This document shows, piece by piece, positions 46,923-56,540 of a DNA stretch of 64,000 nucleotides. The stretch's first letter is position 1; the number at the start of each line of letters is the position of its first letter. Origin of the DNA: Paraplanobispora takensis (lineage in GTDB: Bacteria > Actinomycetota > Actinomycetes > Streptosporangiales > Streptosporangiaceae). Made by a program: the position numbers and the translations under genes. The notes beneath the pieces were generated by a model. It did no database searches and was not told where the DNA came from. It saw only the letters and a list, made by a program, of their open reading frames with translations. The DNA lies in contig NZ_BOOK01000032.1 of the NCBI RefSeq assembly GCF_016863195.1, forward strand, positions 62,001 to 126,000, given 5' to 3'.

Positions 46923-47062
46923 CGACGTGCTCGTTCCTGTGCCGGTACGGCGTGCTCGTTCCCGTGCCCGCGGCGCGGGCGGTCGGGGGTCCGGGACCGC
47001 GGAGGGCCGGTCGGGGATCGGGGGCGGAGCGGCGCCGGCGGGGCCCGCCGGCGCCGCGGGGG

Positions 47063-48331
47063 TCAGCCCTTGATCTCGGTCCAGGCGCGGGTCCACTCCG
47101 CGTAGTCCTTGCACTTCACATCGGTGCGGCCGTCCAGGCACTGGGCGATCGGGGTCGTCCAGTACCAGACCTTCGAGAAGTACTCCTCGTCGGTGGCGTG
47201 GAAGGTCTCGCAGTGCTTGGGGTCGGCGGTCATCTCACACGACTTGGCGTTGGACGGCGCCTCGCCGAAGTACTCGGCGACCTGGGCGTTGGCCTTGGGG
47301 GAGATGATCCAGTCGAGCCACTTGTAGGCGCAGTTGGGGTTCTTGGCCCCGGCCGCGACCATCCAGGTGTCCGACCAGCCGGTGGCGCCCTCCTTGGGCA
47401 GCGTCACCTCCACCGGGGTCTTGTCCGCCTGGGCGACGTTGGCGATGACCTGCCAGGTGGTGCCGGCCACCGAGTCGCCGCTCTTGAAGGCCTGGACCTC
47501 CTTGGTGTAGTCCGACCAGTACTCGCCGATGATCTGCCGCTGCTGCTTGAGCAGGTCCACCGCCGCCTGGAACTGCGTGTCGTCCAGCGCGTAGGGGTTC
47601 TTGATGCCGAGATCGGGCTTGGTGGCCATCAGGTACACCGCGGCGTCGGCGATGTAGATGGGGGAGTCGTAGGCGGTGATCTTCCCCTTGTACGGCGAGG
47701 CCGGGTCGAAGACCACGCTCCAGGAGTCGGGCGCGGGCTTGACGACGTCGGTGCGCCACATGAGGAGGTTGGCGCCCCGGCCGTGCGGCACGCCGTAGGC
47801 GACCCCGTTCACCGAGTTCCACGGCTTGTCCTTCAGGCCCTCGAAGACGTCGGCGTAGTTGGGGATCAGCGCCGTGTCGACCGGTGCGACGTCCCCGCCG
47901 GCGATCAGCCGGAGCGAGGCGTCGCCGGAGGCGGAGACCGCGTCGTACTCGCCGGTCTTCATCAGGTTCACCATCTCGTCGGAGGTCCCGGCGACCTTGG
48001 AGTTGACCTGGCAGCCGGTGGCCTGCTCGAACGGGGTGACCCAGTCGACCTTGGGGTCGTTGGAGCCGTCCTCGACGTATCCGGCCCAGTGGACCAGGTT
48101 GACCTGGCCCTCGCCCGTGCCGAGCGACTGCAGCGCCTCGATCTTGGGCGGGGTGAAGCCGCTCTGGCCGGGCGCGGCGGAGGCGCCGGTCGGTTCGGAG
48201 CCGGAGCCGCAGGCGGCGACGGCGAGGGCGAGCGCGGAGAGCACGACCACGAGGCGGGGGACGGCCGGCCCGGGGGTGGCCGAGCGGGAGGTGGCCGGGC
48301 GGGAGGTGGCCGGGCGGGGGGTGGATCGCAT
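47063..48331 (-). CDS. potD: Spermidine/putrescine-type substrate-binding lipoprotein
   Basis: The protein has 422 aa. An N-terminal basic region with short repeats (RPATSRPATSRSATPG), a hydrophobic signal and the lipobox LAVAACGSG with lipidated Cys precede the periplasmic-binding fold (LVHWAGYVEDG, GYDAVSASGD-like EYDAVSASGDAS, VAYGVPHGRGANLLMWR). It captures polyamine-type ligands outside the membrane and hands them to PotBC. It lies 16 bp downstream of potA. ATG 48331. Confidence 0.9.
   Translation of the reverse strand: MRSTPRPATSRPATSRSATPGPAVPRLVVVLSALALAVAACGSGSEPTGASAAPGQSGFTPPKIEALQSLGTGEGQVNLVHWAGYVEDGSNDPKVDWVTPFEQATGCQVNSKVAGTSDEMVNLMKTGEYDAVSASGDASLRLIAGGDVAPVDTALIPNYADVFEGLKDKPWNSVNGVAYGVPHGRGANLLMWRTDVVKPAPDSWSVVFDPASPYKGKITAYDSPIYIADAAVYLMATKPDLGIKNPYALDDTQFQAAVDLLKQQRQIIGEYWSDYTKEVQAFKSGDSVAGTTWQVIANVAQADKTPVEVTLPKEGATGWSDTWMVAAGAKNPNCAYKWLDWIISPKANAQVAEYFGEAPSNAKSCEMTADPKHCETFHATDEEYFSKVWYWTTPIAQCLDGRTDVKCKDYAEWTRAWTEIKG
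48276..48320 (+). repeat. Three 15-bp tandem repeats at the potD 5' end
   Basis: Three 15-bp units GTGGCC(G)(A/G)GCGGGAG run 48276-48320, encoding repeated Arg-Pro-Ala-Thr-Ser in the signal region of PotD. Length change would be in frame. Confidence 0.7.
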
Positions 48332-48347
48332 CAGATGACGACCTTTC

Positions 48348-49376
48348 TCACGAGACGATCGCGAACTCGTGCCGGCGGTGCCAGACGAGCCGGACCCTGG
48401 TGCCGCGCAGGCTCATCACGTCCATGGACGAGACCTGCAGGTTCTGCTGGAGCGCGATGAGCCGGCCGCCCGCGTCGAGTTCGACCACGAACCGGGTCGC
48501 CGGTCCGGCGTAGACGACCTCGCTGACGGTGCCGGTCGCGCTGTGCTCGGCGCCGTCCACCGATTCGCCGAGCCCGGCCACGCGCAGCTTCTCCGGCCGC
48601 ACGCTGAAGGTGCCCTCCTTGCCGAGTACGGCCTGCGCCGCCTCGCCGGAGATGAGGTTGGAGGTGCCGACGAACCCGGCGACGAAGGCGGTCGAGGGCC
48701 GTTCGTAGATCTCGGCGGGGGTGCCGACCTGCTCGACGCGGCCCTCGTTGAAGACCGCGACCCGGTCGCTCATGGTCAGCGCCTCCTCCTGGTCGTGGGT
48801 GACGAACAGGAAGGTGATGCCGACCTCGCGCTGGATGGACTTGAGCTCGACCTGCATCTCCTCGCGGAGCTTGAGGTCCAGCGCGCCGAGCGGCTCGTCC
48901 AGCAGCAGCACCCGGGGCCGGTTGACCAGGGCGCGGGCCAGCGCGACCCGCTGGCGCTGGCCGCCCGACAACTGCCCGGGCCTGCGCCCCCCGTAGCCCT
49001 CCAGCCGGACCGAGGCCAGCGCGGCCAGGGCCCGCTCGTGCCGTTCGGCCCGGGGGACGCGCTTGACGCGCAGGCCGTACTCGACGTTGTCGAGCACGTT
49101 CATGTGCGGGAACAGCGCGTAGTCCTGGAAGACGGTGTTGACGTCGCGCTCGAAGGGGGCCAGCCGGGTGACGTCCGCGCCGCCGAGCTCGACCGTGCCC
49201 GAGGTGGGGGTCTCGAAGCCGGCGATCATCCGCAGCACGGTCGTCTTGCCCGAGCCCGAGGGCCCGAGCATGGCGAAGAACTCACCGTCGGCGATGTCGA
49301 GGTCCACGCCGGTGACGGCGTGGACCGCGCCGAAGCTCTTGCGGAGGCCGCTCAGCCTCACCGCTGGGTCTGACAT
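48348..49376 (-). CDS. potA: Spermidine/putrescine-type ABC importer, ATPase
   Basis: The protein has 342 aa from ATG 49376 (MSDPAVRLSG); an in-frame ATG at 49388 adds four residues. Walker A GPSGSGKTT, signature LSGGQRQR, Walker B LLLDEPLGALD and His in FVTHDQEEA are intact, with a C-terminal TOBE domain (about 275-340). First gene of potADBC. The 49377-49615 region upstream is shared with the divergent FadR-type regulator and holds AT-rich direct repeats. Confidence 0.93.
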   Translation of the reverse strand: MSDPAVRLSGLRKSFGAVHAVTGVDLDIADGEFFAMLGPSGSGKTTVLRMIAGFETPTSGTVELGGADVTRLAPFERDVNTVFQDYALFPHMNVLDNVEYGLRVKRVPRAERHERALAALASVRLEGYGGRRPGQLSGGQRQRVALARALVNRPRVLLLDEPLGALDLKLREEMQVELKSIQREVGITFLFVTHDQEEALTMSDRVAVFNEGRVEQVGTPAEIYERPSTAFVAGFVGTSNLISGEAAQAVLGKEGTFSVRPEKLRVAGLGESVDGAEHSATGTVSEVVYAGPATRFVVELDAGGRLIALQQNLQVSSMDVMSLRGTRVRLVWHRRHEFAIVS

Positions 49377-49392
49377 GACCGGAAACATATGG

Positions 49393-49408
49393 GTTTAAAT
49401 GTTTAACT
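49393..49408. promoter_or_regulatory. AT-rich direct repeat between potA and the FadR-type gene
   Basis: GTTTAAAT (49393-49400) is followed directly by GTTTAACT (49401-49408), a conspicuous AT-rich spot in a GC-rich intergenic region. It lies 17 nt before the potA start on the opposite strand. It is a candidate operator or promoter element; possibly bound by the GntR-type regulator at 49616 (inference). Confidence 0.4.
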
Positions 49409-49615
49409 GCAAGAGCGGATCCGGTATCACTGGGGCGGACTCCGGGAGATGAGGTGTTCGCGGGTGGGCGAGCCGAGAACGACGAGGCGGTGGCCCCGCC
49501 GGGCCGAAGACGTGCCCGCGGGCCGGGTGTTCACCGGCCGGGCGTCCGCGGGTGGCGGGGTGGCCGCGGGTCCGCCTCCCGCGGCCGGTTCGCCGGGTGA
49601 GAGGGGCGCGGGGCC

Positions 49616-50338
49616 GTGACGGAGATCTCCGGCGGTGCCAGGCTGGCCGCCTTCGCCCCGGTCGACAACACCGCCCGGGTGGACGCCGTGGTCCGCAGGC
49701 TCACCGACGCGATCGTCCTGGGCCTGCTGGCCGACGGGGAACAGCTGCCGAGCGAGGCCGAGCTCGCCGCCCAGCTCGGCGTCTCCACGGTCACCCTCAG
49801 GGAGGCCCTGATGGCCCTGCGGCAGCAGGGCATGGTCGAGACCCGCCGGGGGCGGGGCGGGGGCAGCTTCGTGCGGGTGCCGCGGGAGGCCCCCGCGCTG
49901 CTGGACCGGCTGCGCGACCTGACCGTGGAGGAGCTGCGCGACCTGGGCGACCACTACGCGGCCATCGCCGGGGCCGCGGCCCGGCTGGCCGCCCAGCGGG
50001 CGCTGCCCGGCGACATCGCCCCGCTGCGGCGCACGCTGGAGGAGATGGCCGCCACCCGGGACGAGGCGCACCTGCGCAGGCTGCACGGCCGCTTTCACAT
50101 CGAGGTCGCCGCGGTCTCGCAGTCCGCACGACTCACTCGGGAGGAGATCCGGTTACAGGCCGACATCGGACCGTTGCTCTGGCTCGCCCACACGGGAGAA
50201 CATGGGCCGTCGGCTCAGCACCGCGCCATCGTGGGGGCCATCCAGCACGGCGACGGTGACCGGGCCAGGGAACTGGCGGAACGGCACGTGCTCGACGCGG
50301 TGGAACACCTCATCGAACTGCGGCTGCGCGAGCCGTGA
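49616..50338 (+). CDS. FadR/GntR-family transcriptional regulator
   Basis: The protein has 240 aa from GTG 49616. N-terminal GntR winged helix (about 22-90: LPSEAELAAQLGVSTVTLREALMALRQQGMV) and a C-terminal all-helical FCD domain (about 105-230) with Asp/His/His metal-ligand-type residues (RFHIEVA, QHRAIV, RHVLDA). Divergent from potADBC, it is the probable regulator of polyamine-type uptake, and it is followed 30 bp later by a cache-domain protein. Confidence 0.92.
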   Translation: MTEISGGARLAAFAPVDNTARVDAVVRRLTDAIVLGLLADGEQLPSEAELAAQLGVSTVTLREALMALRQQGMVETRRGRGGGSFVRVPREAPALLDRLRDLTVEELRDLGDHYAAIAGAAARLAAQRALPGDIAPLRRTLEEMAATRDEAHLRRLHGRFHIEVAAVSQSARLTREEIRLQADIGPLLWLAHTGEHGPSAQHRAIVGAIQHGDGDRARELAERHVLDAVEHLIELRLREP

Positions 50339-50368
50339 GCGTGATCGTGGCTAAGGCGGTGGATCGAC

Positions 50369-51181
50369 GTGGGTGACTTCCGGACATCGCCGGCACCCGG
50401 TACGGCGGCCGGCGGGATGACCGGCACCGTGAGTGCCACCGCGAACGGCGTCGCGAGTGCCGTCGTGGACGGCACGCCGACCGGCGCGGCGGGCCGTACG
50501 GCCGGCACGGCGGCCGGGGCGGCCGACGCCGTCGCCGGCATCGTGGAGGGGGTCTTCGAGGAGCTCCACCGGGTACGCGAGGCGGTGGTCCGGATCATGG
50601 GGCCGGAGCCGGTGAGCGGCGACCTGGCCGCGCTGCGCCCCCTGCTCCTGCCGCGCCTCGGGGGCCTGATCTCCGGCATCGGCTTCATCGCCGAGCCCGG
50701 TCTGCTCGCCGACGCGCCGTGGTTCCTGGAGTGGTGGCAGGAGGGCCCCTCCGGTGAGCCGGTGCGCCTGGTCAGGGACATGGACCCGGCCAGCAGCGCC
50801 TTCTACGACTACACGCACTGGGAGTGGTTCGCCGGGCCGCGCTCCGGCGACGGGCACACGATGGCGGGGCCGTACGTCGACATCCTGTGCACCGACGAGT
50901 ACTCCCTCACCCTGGCCGTGCCGGTGTGCGCGGAGCGGGGCTTCGCCGGGGTCGCCGCGGCGGACGTGTTCGTGCGCCGCTTCGAGGTCGCGGTGCTGCC
51001 GGTGCTGCGCGCGCTGCCGGGCCCGGCGTTCCTGGTCAACCGGCAGGGCCGGGTGGTGGCCTCCACCACCGCCAGGCAGCTCACCGGATCGATCTTCCGC
51101 GGGGCCCCGGGAACGGCGTCGCACCCATGCCGGGAACTGCCCCTGTCCCTGGTTGCGGCACAATTGCCGCATGCCCCTTGA
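50369..51181 (+). CDS. Cache-domain (PDC sensor) protein paired with FadR regulator
   Basis: The protein has 270 aa from GTG 50369. No membrane segment or signal peptide is seen. The N-terminal 65 residues are Ala/Thr/Gly-rich, followed by a cache-like ligand-binding fold ([60 protein letters not shown]). A soluble cache protein next to a FadR regulator and a polyamine-type importer suggests cytoplasmic small-molecule sensing (inference). The 3' end overlaps the hisI start by 11 nt. Confidence 0.78.
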   Translation: MGDFRTSPAPGTAAGGMTGTVSATANGVASAVVDGTPTGAAGRTAGTAAGAADAVAGIVEGVFEELHRVREAVVRIMGPEPVSGDLAALRPLLLPRLGGLISGIGFIAEPGLLADAPWFLEWWQEGPSGEPVRLVRDMDPASSAFYDYTHWEWFAGPRSGDGHTMAGPYVDILCTDEYSLTLAVPVCAERGFAGVAAADVFVRRFEVAVLPVLRALPGPAFLVNRQGRVVASTTARQLTGSIFRGAPGTASHPCRELPLSLVAAQLPHAP

Positions 51182-51518
51182 CCCCGCGATCGCAGCCCGG
51201 CTGAAGCGCACCGCCGACGGACTGGTGCCCGCCGTCGTCCAGCAGTACGACACCGGCGAGGTCCTCATGCTCGCCTGGATGAACGACGAGGCCCTGCATC
51301 GCACACTGACCACCGGCCGGGCCACCTACTGGTCGCGCAGCCGGGCCTCCTACTGGGTGAAGGGCGACACCTCCGGTCACGTCCAGCACGTCAAGTCCGC
51401 GGCCCTCGACTGCGACGGCGACACGATCCTGCTCAAGGTCGACCAGGTGGGCGCGGCCTGCCACACCGGCGACCGGACCTGCTTCGACGCCGCAGAGCTG
51501 GCGGTGGTCCCGGAGTGA
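51171..51518 (+). CDS. hisI: Phosphoribosyl-AMP cyclohydrolase
   Basis: The protein has 115 aa from ATG 51171. Zinc-binding Cys residues are present in LDCDGD and CHTGDRTCF, and the metal-binding D-x-D pattern is intact (DCDGD). It hydrolyses PR-AMP in histidine synthesis. It is monofunctional (no HisE fused). It overlaps the end of the cache-domain gene and, by GTGA, the start of the Trp-associated membrane protein. Confidence 0.96.
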   Translation: MPLDPAIAARLKRTADGLVPAVVQQYDTGEVLMLAWMNDEALHRTLTTGRATYWSRSRASYWVKGDTSGHVQHVKSAALDCDGDTILLKVDQVGAACHTGDRTCFDAAELAVVPE

Positions 51519-52138
51519 ACGCCAGGCGGGCACTGTGGAGGTGGGTGCTCGCGTGCGCGGCGGGCGCCGGGCTGGTCCTGCTGGCCGCCGGGCGCGGATG
51601 GGCCACCCTCGACCCCGAGGGGGCCGGGACTTCCGAACCGCCCGTCCTGACGGGCTCGGCGACCGCGTCCTTCCTGGGCCCGGTGGCGCTGGCGGCCCTC
51701 GCGGCGACGGTCGCGGTGCTCGCCGCGCGCGGGTGGCCGCGCAGGGCCGTCGGCGCGGTGATCGCGCTCTGCGGGCTGGGCGTGCTGGCCGGCGTCCGGC
51801 ACGGGACCGGCGCGGGCGCGCTGGCCGCGGCGACGCAGTCGAACCTGGGCAGGGGCGTGGCCGCCGGCGGCGAAACCGATCTCACCGCCTTCACGGTCCA
51901 CTGGACCTGGCCGGCGGTCGCGGCGGCCGGCGGCCTGCTCCTGCTGGCGGCGGGGGCGGTCGCCGCGCTCCGCGGCCACCGCTGGCCGGGGATGTCCGAC
52001 CGCTACGACCGCACGGAGTCGTCCTCCGGCGGCGCTGCGAGCGGTCCGGCACAGGGGCCGGTGAGCGAGCGGGCGCTGTGGGACGCGATCGACCGCGGCG
52101 CCGACCCGACGGCCGGGCCGCGCGACGGCGAGGGCTGA
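51515..52138 (+). CDS. Trp-biosynthesis-associated membrane protein (TIGR02234 type)
   Basis: The protein has 207 aa from GTG 51515. Four membrane segments: about 8-27, 45-65, 70-92 and 128-150, with the extracellular loop between TM3 and TM4 containing [11 protein letters not shown]. This topology and context match the actinobacterial Trp_oprn_chp membrane protein, always near trp genes but of unknown biochemical role. In other actinomycetes trpE sits between hisI and this gene; here the two overlap by 4 nt, leaving no room for it. Confidence 0.85.
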   Translation: MNARRALWRWVLACAAGAGLVLLAAGRGWATLDPEGAGTSEPPVLTGSATASFLGPVALAALAATVAVLAARGWPRRAVGAVIALCGLGVLAGVRHGTGAGALAAATQSNLGRGVAAGGETDLTAFTVHWTWPAVAAAGGLLLLAAGAVAALRGHRWPGMSDRYDRTESSSGGAASGPAQGPVSERALWDAIDRGADPTAGPRDGEG

Positions 52139-52300
52139 GGCCGCACCGCAAAAGCGGAGCAGTGGCGGACATGTCAGTGATGTGTCTGCCATATCCGTTT
52201 TATGGTGGTCACAACTTGTCCACAGACTGGCCGTGGACCTTCCGTGAGCGCAGGCAGTCGCTAAGCTTCCGCCCGCGACTCGGATAAAGGGGAATCATTT
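52139..52300. promoter_or_regulatory. Upstream region of the DUF4190 gene
   Basis: 162 bp with an inverted repeat GTCCAC (52218-52223) / GTGGAC (52232-52237) and a -10-like TAAGCT at 52260-52265, 35 bp before the ATG. The same TAAGCT string occurs before the DksA-type gene and dnaE. A promoter here would drive the DUF4190 and following genes independently of hisI. Confidence 0.4.
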
Positions 52301-52690
52301 ATGAGCTATGGCAATCACTCAGGCGGTTACGGGCCGCCGCAGGGAGGCGGCTACGGGCCTCCCGGGGGGTACGGCGGCGGCGGTTACGACCCCTACGGCT
52401 ATGGCGCCCCCCAGCCCCGTCCCAACAACGGCATGGCCATAGCCACGCTGGTCATGGGCATCGCCGGCCTGTTCGTCTGCGGCGTCACCTCCCTGGTGGG
52501 CATCGTGCTCGGCCACGTCTCGCTGGGCCAGATCAAGCGGACGGGCGAGGAGGGACGGAGCATGGCCATCGCGGGCCTGGTCCTGTCCTACTTCGGCGTC
52601 GCCTGCTGGGTCATCGTCCTGCTGGTCTGGCTCGGGCTGCTGGGCGTCCTGTTCGGCGGGGCCGCCGTCTCCTCCTACTCGGGCGCCTGA
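52301..52690 (+). CDS. DUF4190-domain membrane protein
   Basis: The protein has 129 aa from ATG 52301 (AAAGGGGA upstream). The N-terminal 40 residues are Gly/Tyr/Pro-rich (GGYGPPQGGGYGPPGG), followed by the DUF4190 domain with two membrane segments: MAIATLVMGIAGLFVCGVTS, a hairpin with GHVSLGQIKRTGEEGRSMAIAGLVL, and a second segment. Such Gly-Tyr-rich plus two-TM proteins are common in actinomycetes; function unknown. Confidence 0.85.
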   Translation: MSYGNHSGGYGPPQGGGYGPPGGYGGGGYDPYGYGAPQPRPNNGMAIATLVMGIAGLFVCGVTSLVGIVLGHVSLGQIKRTGEEGRSMAIAGLVLSYFGVACWVIVLLVWLGLLGVLFGGAAVSSYSGA

Positions 52691-52764
52691 CCGGTCCCCG
52701 CCGGCCGGATAGCGTGACCGGAGACGGGTGGCCGCCGGCGGGGAACCCGGAGGGAGGCGGGTCC

Positions 52765-53247
52765 ATGGGGGAGACGGCACGGGGACAGTCGACACGGGGA
52801 CGGACGACGCGGGGAGAAGCGGCGCGGGAAGGGACGGCGCGGGCGCGGCGGCGCGGGATGCGGGTCCTCGCCCCCCTGGCCACCGCCGCGGCGGCCGCGG
52901 CGGCGGTCTCCTACGTGGCCGCCGTGGACCCGAACGAGCCCGGCCACTATCCCTCCTGTCCGTTCCTCCTGCTCACCGGGCTCTACTGTCCCGGCTGCGG
53001 GGGCCTGCGGGCCGTACACGCCCTGGCCCACGGCGACCCGGTCGCGGCCCTCGGCCTGAACCCCCTCCTCGTGCTCACGGTCCCCGTGCTGGCCGTGCTG
53101 TGGGGGCACTGGGCGCTGCGGTCGTGGAAGGGTGAGCCGTTCGCTCGGAAAGCTCCGCGTGCGGTATACGCCTGGATTCTTCTGGCTTTAATGATCGGTT
53201 TCTGGATAGCGAGAAACCTGCCTTTTGCGGATTTTCTGGCCCCATAG
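52765..53247 (+). CDS. DUF2752-domain membrane protein
   Basis: The protein has 160 aa from ATG 52765, chosen because GGAGGGAGG lies just upstream; a GTG at 52714 would add 17 residues. The DUF2752 motif [19 protein letters not shown] (two CxxC-like cysteines in the Y-C-P-G-C-G pattern) sits between two or three membrane segments. The N-terminus is basic and Thr/Arg-rich. Function unknown; commonly adjacent to trp genes in actinomycetes by recall. Confidence 0.82.
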   Translation: MGETARGQSTRGRTTRGEAAREGTARARRRGMRVLAPLATAAAAAAAVSYVAAVDPNEPGHYPSCPFLLLTGLYCPGCGGLRAVHALAHGDPVAALGLNPLLVLTVPVLAVLWGHWALRSWKGEPFARKAPRAVYAWILLALMIGFWIARNLPFADFLAP

Positions 53248-53340
53248 GGTCCTATACGGCTCACCCCCGTGGCCGAGTGACCTCGGCAAGGCCGATACCA
53301 TCGGCGGGACAAGGGCAATCGATCGGGAGGGACCTGTCTC

Positions 53341-53421
53341 GTGCGCGAGCGGAGCGAGCGGACCGCGGACACGGCGGTGTTCGCGAACTTGATCGACGAG
53401 CTTCACGAGGAGGCCAAGTGA
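53341..53421 (+). CDS. 26-aa ORF translationally coupled to trpC
   Basis: GTG 53341, 9-10 nt after GGGAGGG, opens 26 codons ([21 protein letters not shown]..., ending HEEAK). Its TGA overlaps the trpC GTG as GTGA (53418-53421), and its last codons carry the trpC ribosome site (GAGGAGG). It has no Trp codon, so it is not a classical Trp attenuation leader. Predicted acidic helix. I do not recognise a family. Confidence 0.55.
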   Translation: MRERSERTADTAVFANLIDELHEEAK

Positions 53422-54227
53422 GCGTTCTGGACGACATCATCGAAGGGGTCCGCGCAGACCTGGCCGAGCGGCAGAAGGTCGTCTCCCTGGCCGATCTCAA
53501 GGAGCGCGCCGAGCGCGCGCCCGCGCCCCGCGACGTCTACAGGGCGCTGGGCGGCGACCAGGTGGCGGTCATCGCCGAGGTGAAGCGTTCCAGCCCCTCC
53601 AAGGGCGCGCTGGCCGCGATCGCCGACCCCGCGGCGCTGGCGGCCGACTACGAGGCCGGCGGCGCGCACGTCATCAGCGTGCTGACCGAGCAGCGCCGCT
53701 TCGGCGGCAGCCTGGAGGACCTGGCCGCCGTGCGCGCGGTCGTCGACATCCCGGTGCTGCGCAAGGACTTCATCGTCACCTCCTACCAGCTGTGGGAGGC
53801 CCGTGCCCACGGCGCCGACCTCGCGCTGCTGATCGTGGCCGCGCTCGACCAGAACGCGCTGGTCTCCCTCATCGAGCGCGCCGAGTCGATCGGGCTGGCG
53901 CCGCTGGTGGAGGTGCACACCGCCGAGGAGCTCAGGCGGGCGCTCGACGCCGGGGCGAAGATCATCGGAGTCAACGCGCGGGATCTCAAGACCCTCGAGG
54001 TGGACCGCGAGGTGTTCGCCAAGCTGGCCCCGGAGATCCCCGAGGGCGTCATCAAGATCGCGGAGTCGGGTGTGCGCGGCCCCCACGACCTGCTCGCCTA
54101 CGCCAGGGCCGGCGCCGACGCCGTCCTCGTCGGCGAGAGCCTGGTCACCGGTAAGGACCCCCGCGCCGCCGTGGTGGACCTGGTCACCGCCGGTGCCCAC
54201 CCCGCATCCCGACCCGAGGGACAGTGA
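53418..54227 (+). CDS. trpC: Indole-3-glycerol-phosphate synthase
   Basis: The protein has 269 aa from GTG 53418 ([19 protein letters not shown]). The barrel carries catalytic Lys in [19 protein letters not shown] and the [12 protein letters not shown] and AESGV motifs. It converts CdRP to indole-3-glycerol phosphate. The upstream frame to 53277 is not used; GAGGAGG and the coupled small ORF decide the start. It overlaps trpB by 4 nt. Confidence 0.96.
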   Translation: MSVLDDIIEGVRADLAERQKVVSLADLKERAERAPAPRDVYRALGGDQVAVIAEVKRSSPSKGALAAIADPAALAADYEAGGAHVISVLTEQRRFGGSLEDLAAVRAVVDIPVLRKDFIVTSYQLWEARAHGADLALLIVAALDQNALVSLIERAESIGLAPLVEVHTAEELRRALDAGAKIIGVNARDLKTLEVDREVFAKLAPEIPEGVIKIAESGVRGPHDLLAYARAGADAVLVGESLVTGKDPRAAVVDLVTAGAHPASRPEGQ

Positions 54228-55477
54228 GACAAGTGACATCGACAGAGGGAACCCTCCTCACCGCCGCCGACCTGGCCGGCAACGGCGTCCACGGTGACGA
54301 CCCGGACGTGCACGGCAAGTTCGGCATCTTCGGCGGCCGCTACGTGCCCGAGGCGCTCATCCCGGCGCTGGACGAGGTCGCGGCCGAGTACGAACGCGCC
54401 AGGAACGACGTCGCCTTCCTGCGGGAGTTCGACCACCTGCTGCGCACCTACGCCGGCCGGCCGACCACCCTCACCGAGGTGCCGCGCTTCGGCGAGCAGG
54501 CGGGCGGCGCCCGGATCATCCTCAAGCGCGAGGACCTGACCCACACCGGTGCCCACAAGATCAACAACGTGCTCGGCCAGGCCCTGCTGACCAAGCGCCT
54601 GGGCAAGAACCGGGTGATCGCCGAGACCGGCGCCGGCCAGCACGGCGTCGCCACCGCGACCGCCGCCGCCCTGATGGGCCTGGAGTGCGTCATCTACATG
54701 GGGGCCGTCGACTGTGAGCGCCAGGCGCTGAACGTCGCGCGGATGAAGCTGCTCGGCGCGACCGTGGTCCCGGTGCACAACGGCAGCAAGACCCTCAAGG
54801 ACGCCATCAACGAGGCCTTCCGCGACTGGGTCACCAACGTCGACACCACCCACTACCTGTTCGGCACGATCGCGGGCCCGCACCCGTTCCCGGAGATCGT
54901 CCGCGACTTCGCCCGCATCATCGGCGTCGAGGCCCGCCGCCAGATGCTGGAGCTGACCGGCGCCCTGCCCGACGCCGTCTGCGCGGCCGTCGGCGGCGGA
55001 TCCAACGCGATCGGCGTCTTCCACGCCTTCATCGAGGACAAGGACGTCGCGCTGCACGGCTACGAGGCCGGCGGCCGGGGCCTGGAGACCGGCGAGCACG
55101 CGCTGACGCTCACGGCCGGCTCGGTCGGCGTGCTGCACGGTTCCCGCACCTACGTCCTGCAGGACGAGGAGGGCCAGACGATCGAGTCGCACTCGATCTC
55201 CGCCGGCCTCGACTATCCCGGCGTCGGCCCCGAGCACGCCTGGCTGAAGGACAGCGGCCGCGCCACCTACCACGGCATCACCGACGCCGAGGCGATGGAG
55301 GCCTTCTCCCTGCTGGCCAGGACCGAGGGCATCATCCCGGCGATCGAGTCCTCGCACGCGCTCGCCGGAGCCCTCAAGCTCGGCCGCGAACTGGGCCCCG
55401 AGGCGACCATCCTGGTCAACCTCTCGGGCCGGGGTGACAAGGACATGGGCACCGCGATGAAGTACTTCAACCTCTGA
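54224..55477 (+). CDS. trpB: Tryptophan synthase beta subunit
   Basis: The protein has 417 aa from GTG 54224 (overlapping trpC by GTGA; GTG 54233 is the alternative). It has the PLP lysine in [15 protein letters not shown], the Gly-rich GGGSNAIG phosphate loop and [12 protein letters not shown]. It condenses indole with serine. Some actinomycetes carry the trpM/trpX small gene between trpC and trpB; none is present here. Confidence 0.97.
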   Translation: MRQVTSTEGTLLTAADLAGNGVHGDDPDVHGKFGIFGGRYVPEALIPALDEVAAEYERARNDVAFLREFDHLLRTYAGRPTTLTEVPRFGEQAGGARIILKREDLTHTGAHKINNVLGQALLTKRLGKNRVIAETGAGQHGVATATAAALMGLECVIYMGAVDCERQALNVARMKLLGATVVPVHNGSKTLKDAINEAFRDWVTNVDTTHYLFGTIAGPHPFPEIVRDFARIIGVEARRQMLELTGALPDAVCAAVGGGSNAIGVFHAFIEDKDVALHGYEAGGRGLETGEHALTLTAGSVGVLHGSRTYVLQDEEGQTIESHSISAGLDYPGVGPEHAWLKDSGRATYHGITDAEAMEAFSLLARTEGIIPAIESSHALAGALKLGRELGPEATILVNLSGRGDKDMGTAMKYFNL

Positions 55478-55496
55478 CGACCGTACGGAACATACG

Positions 55497-56291
55497 ATGA
55501 CGACTCTCCAGACGGCGTTCGCCAAGGCCAAGGCGGACGGCCGCGCCGCTCTCGTCGGATACCTGCCCGCCGGGTTCCCCACCAAGGACGGCGCGATCGC
55601 GGCCGCCACCGCCATGGTCGAGGCGGGCTGCGACGTGATCGAGATCGGCCTGCCGTACTCCGACCCGCTGATGGACGGCCCGACGATCCAGGACGCCGTC
55701 CACCGGGCGCTGAGCAACGGCACCCGCATCGCCGACGTGCTGCGCACGGTCGAGGGGGTGGCCAAGACGGGCGCCGCCACCCTGGTCATGACGTACTGGA
55801 ACCCGATCGACCGCTACGGCGCCGAGCGCTTCGCGCGCGACCTGGCCGGCGCAGGCGGGACGGGCACCATCACCCCCGACCTGACCCCCGAGGAGTCCGG
55901 CCTCTGGCGGCAGGCCAGCGCCGAGGCCGGGATCGACACCGTCTTCCTGGTCGCCCCCAGCTCCACCGACGAGCGCATCGAGGCCGTGGCCGACTGCTGC
56001 ACCGGCTTCGTTTACGCGGCCTCGCTGATGGGCGTCACCGGCGCCCGCGAGTCGATCAGCTCGGGCGCCAAGGGCCTGGTGGAGCGGACCCGCGCTCACA
56101 CGGACCTGCCGGTGTGCGTGGGCCTGGGCGTCGGCACCGGCAAGCAGGCCGCCGAGGTGGCCGGCTACGCCGACGGCGTCATCGTGGGCTCGGCCTTCAT
56201 CCGCCGCCTCCTGGACGCCCCCGACGAGGCCTCCGGCCTGGCGGCGGTCCGCGAACTGGGCGCCGAGCTCGCGGCGGGCGTGCGCGCCTGA
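55497..56291 (+). CDS. trpA: Tryptophan synthase alpha subunit
   Basis: The protein has 264 aa from ATG 55497. The barrel has the catalytic Glu in VIEIGLPYSDP and Asp in TPDLTPEES, with the phosphate-binding GLGVGTGKQAAEVAGYADGVIVGSAF at the C-terminus. It cleaves indole-3-glycerol phosphate and channels indole to TrpB. Last gene of the trpC-trpB-trpA unit; a hairpin follows at 56418. Confidence 0.96.
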   Translation: MTTLQTAFAKAKADGRAALVGYLPAGFPTKDGAIAAATAMVEAGCDVIEIGLPYSDPLMDGPTIQDAVHRALSNGTRIADVLRTVEGVAKTGAATLVMTYWNPIDRYGAERFARDLAGAGGTGTITPDLTPEESGLWRQASAEAGIDTVFLVAPSSTDERIEAVADCCTGFVYAASLMGVTGARESISSGAKGLVERTRAHTDLPVCVGLGVGTGKQAAEVAGYADGVIVGSAFIRRLLDAPDEASGLAAVRELGAELAAGVRA

Positions 56292-56417
56292 CGCACCCGG
56301 CGACCCGGGCCGGATAGTCCCGATCGGGCCGGGTGGGCCCGGTCGACGTCGCCGGTCCGCACCCCGTGGTTCTCCGGGGAGGCGGAGCCGGCCGTCCGGG
56401 CCGCCGTGTCGTCGCAT

Positions 56418-56452
56418 CGGCCCGCGGGCAGGGGGTTCCCGTCCGCGGGCCG
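56418..56452 (+). terminator. GC-rich hairpin after trpA
   Basis: CGGCCCGCGG (56418-56427) pairs with CCGCGGGCCG (56443-56452) around a 15-nt loop, followed by CTTATTCGG. It has no U tract. The 56292-56540 region holds no gene; this is its clearest structure and probably ends the trp transcript. Confidence 0.55.
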
Positions 56453-56540
56453 GCTTATTCGGCACTTATCCAGCCCATGATGAGGTTTCCCTCAGATACT
56501 CTGCCCATCCGCGGGGGCTGCCGCGACCACGGGACAGGGA

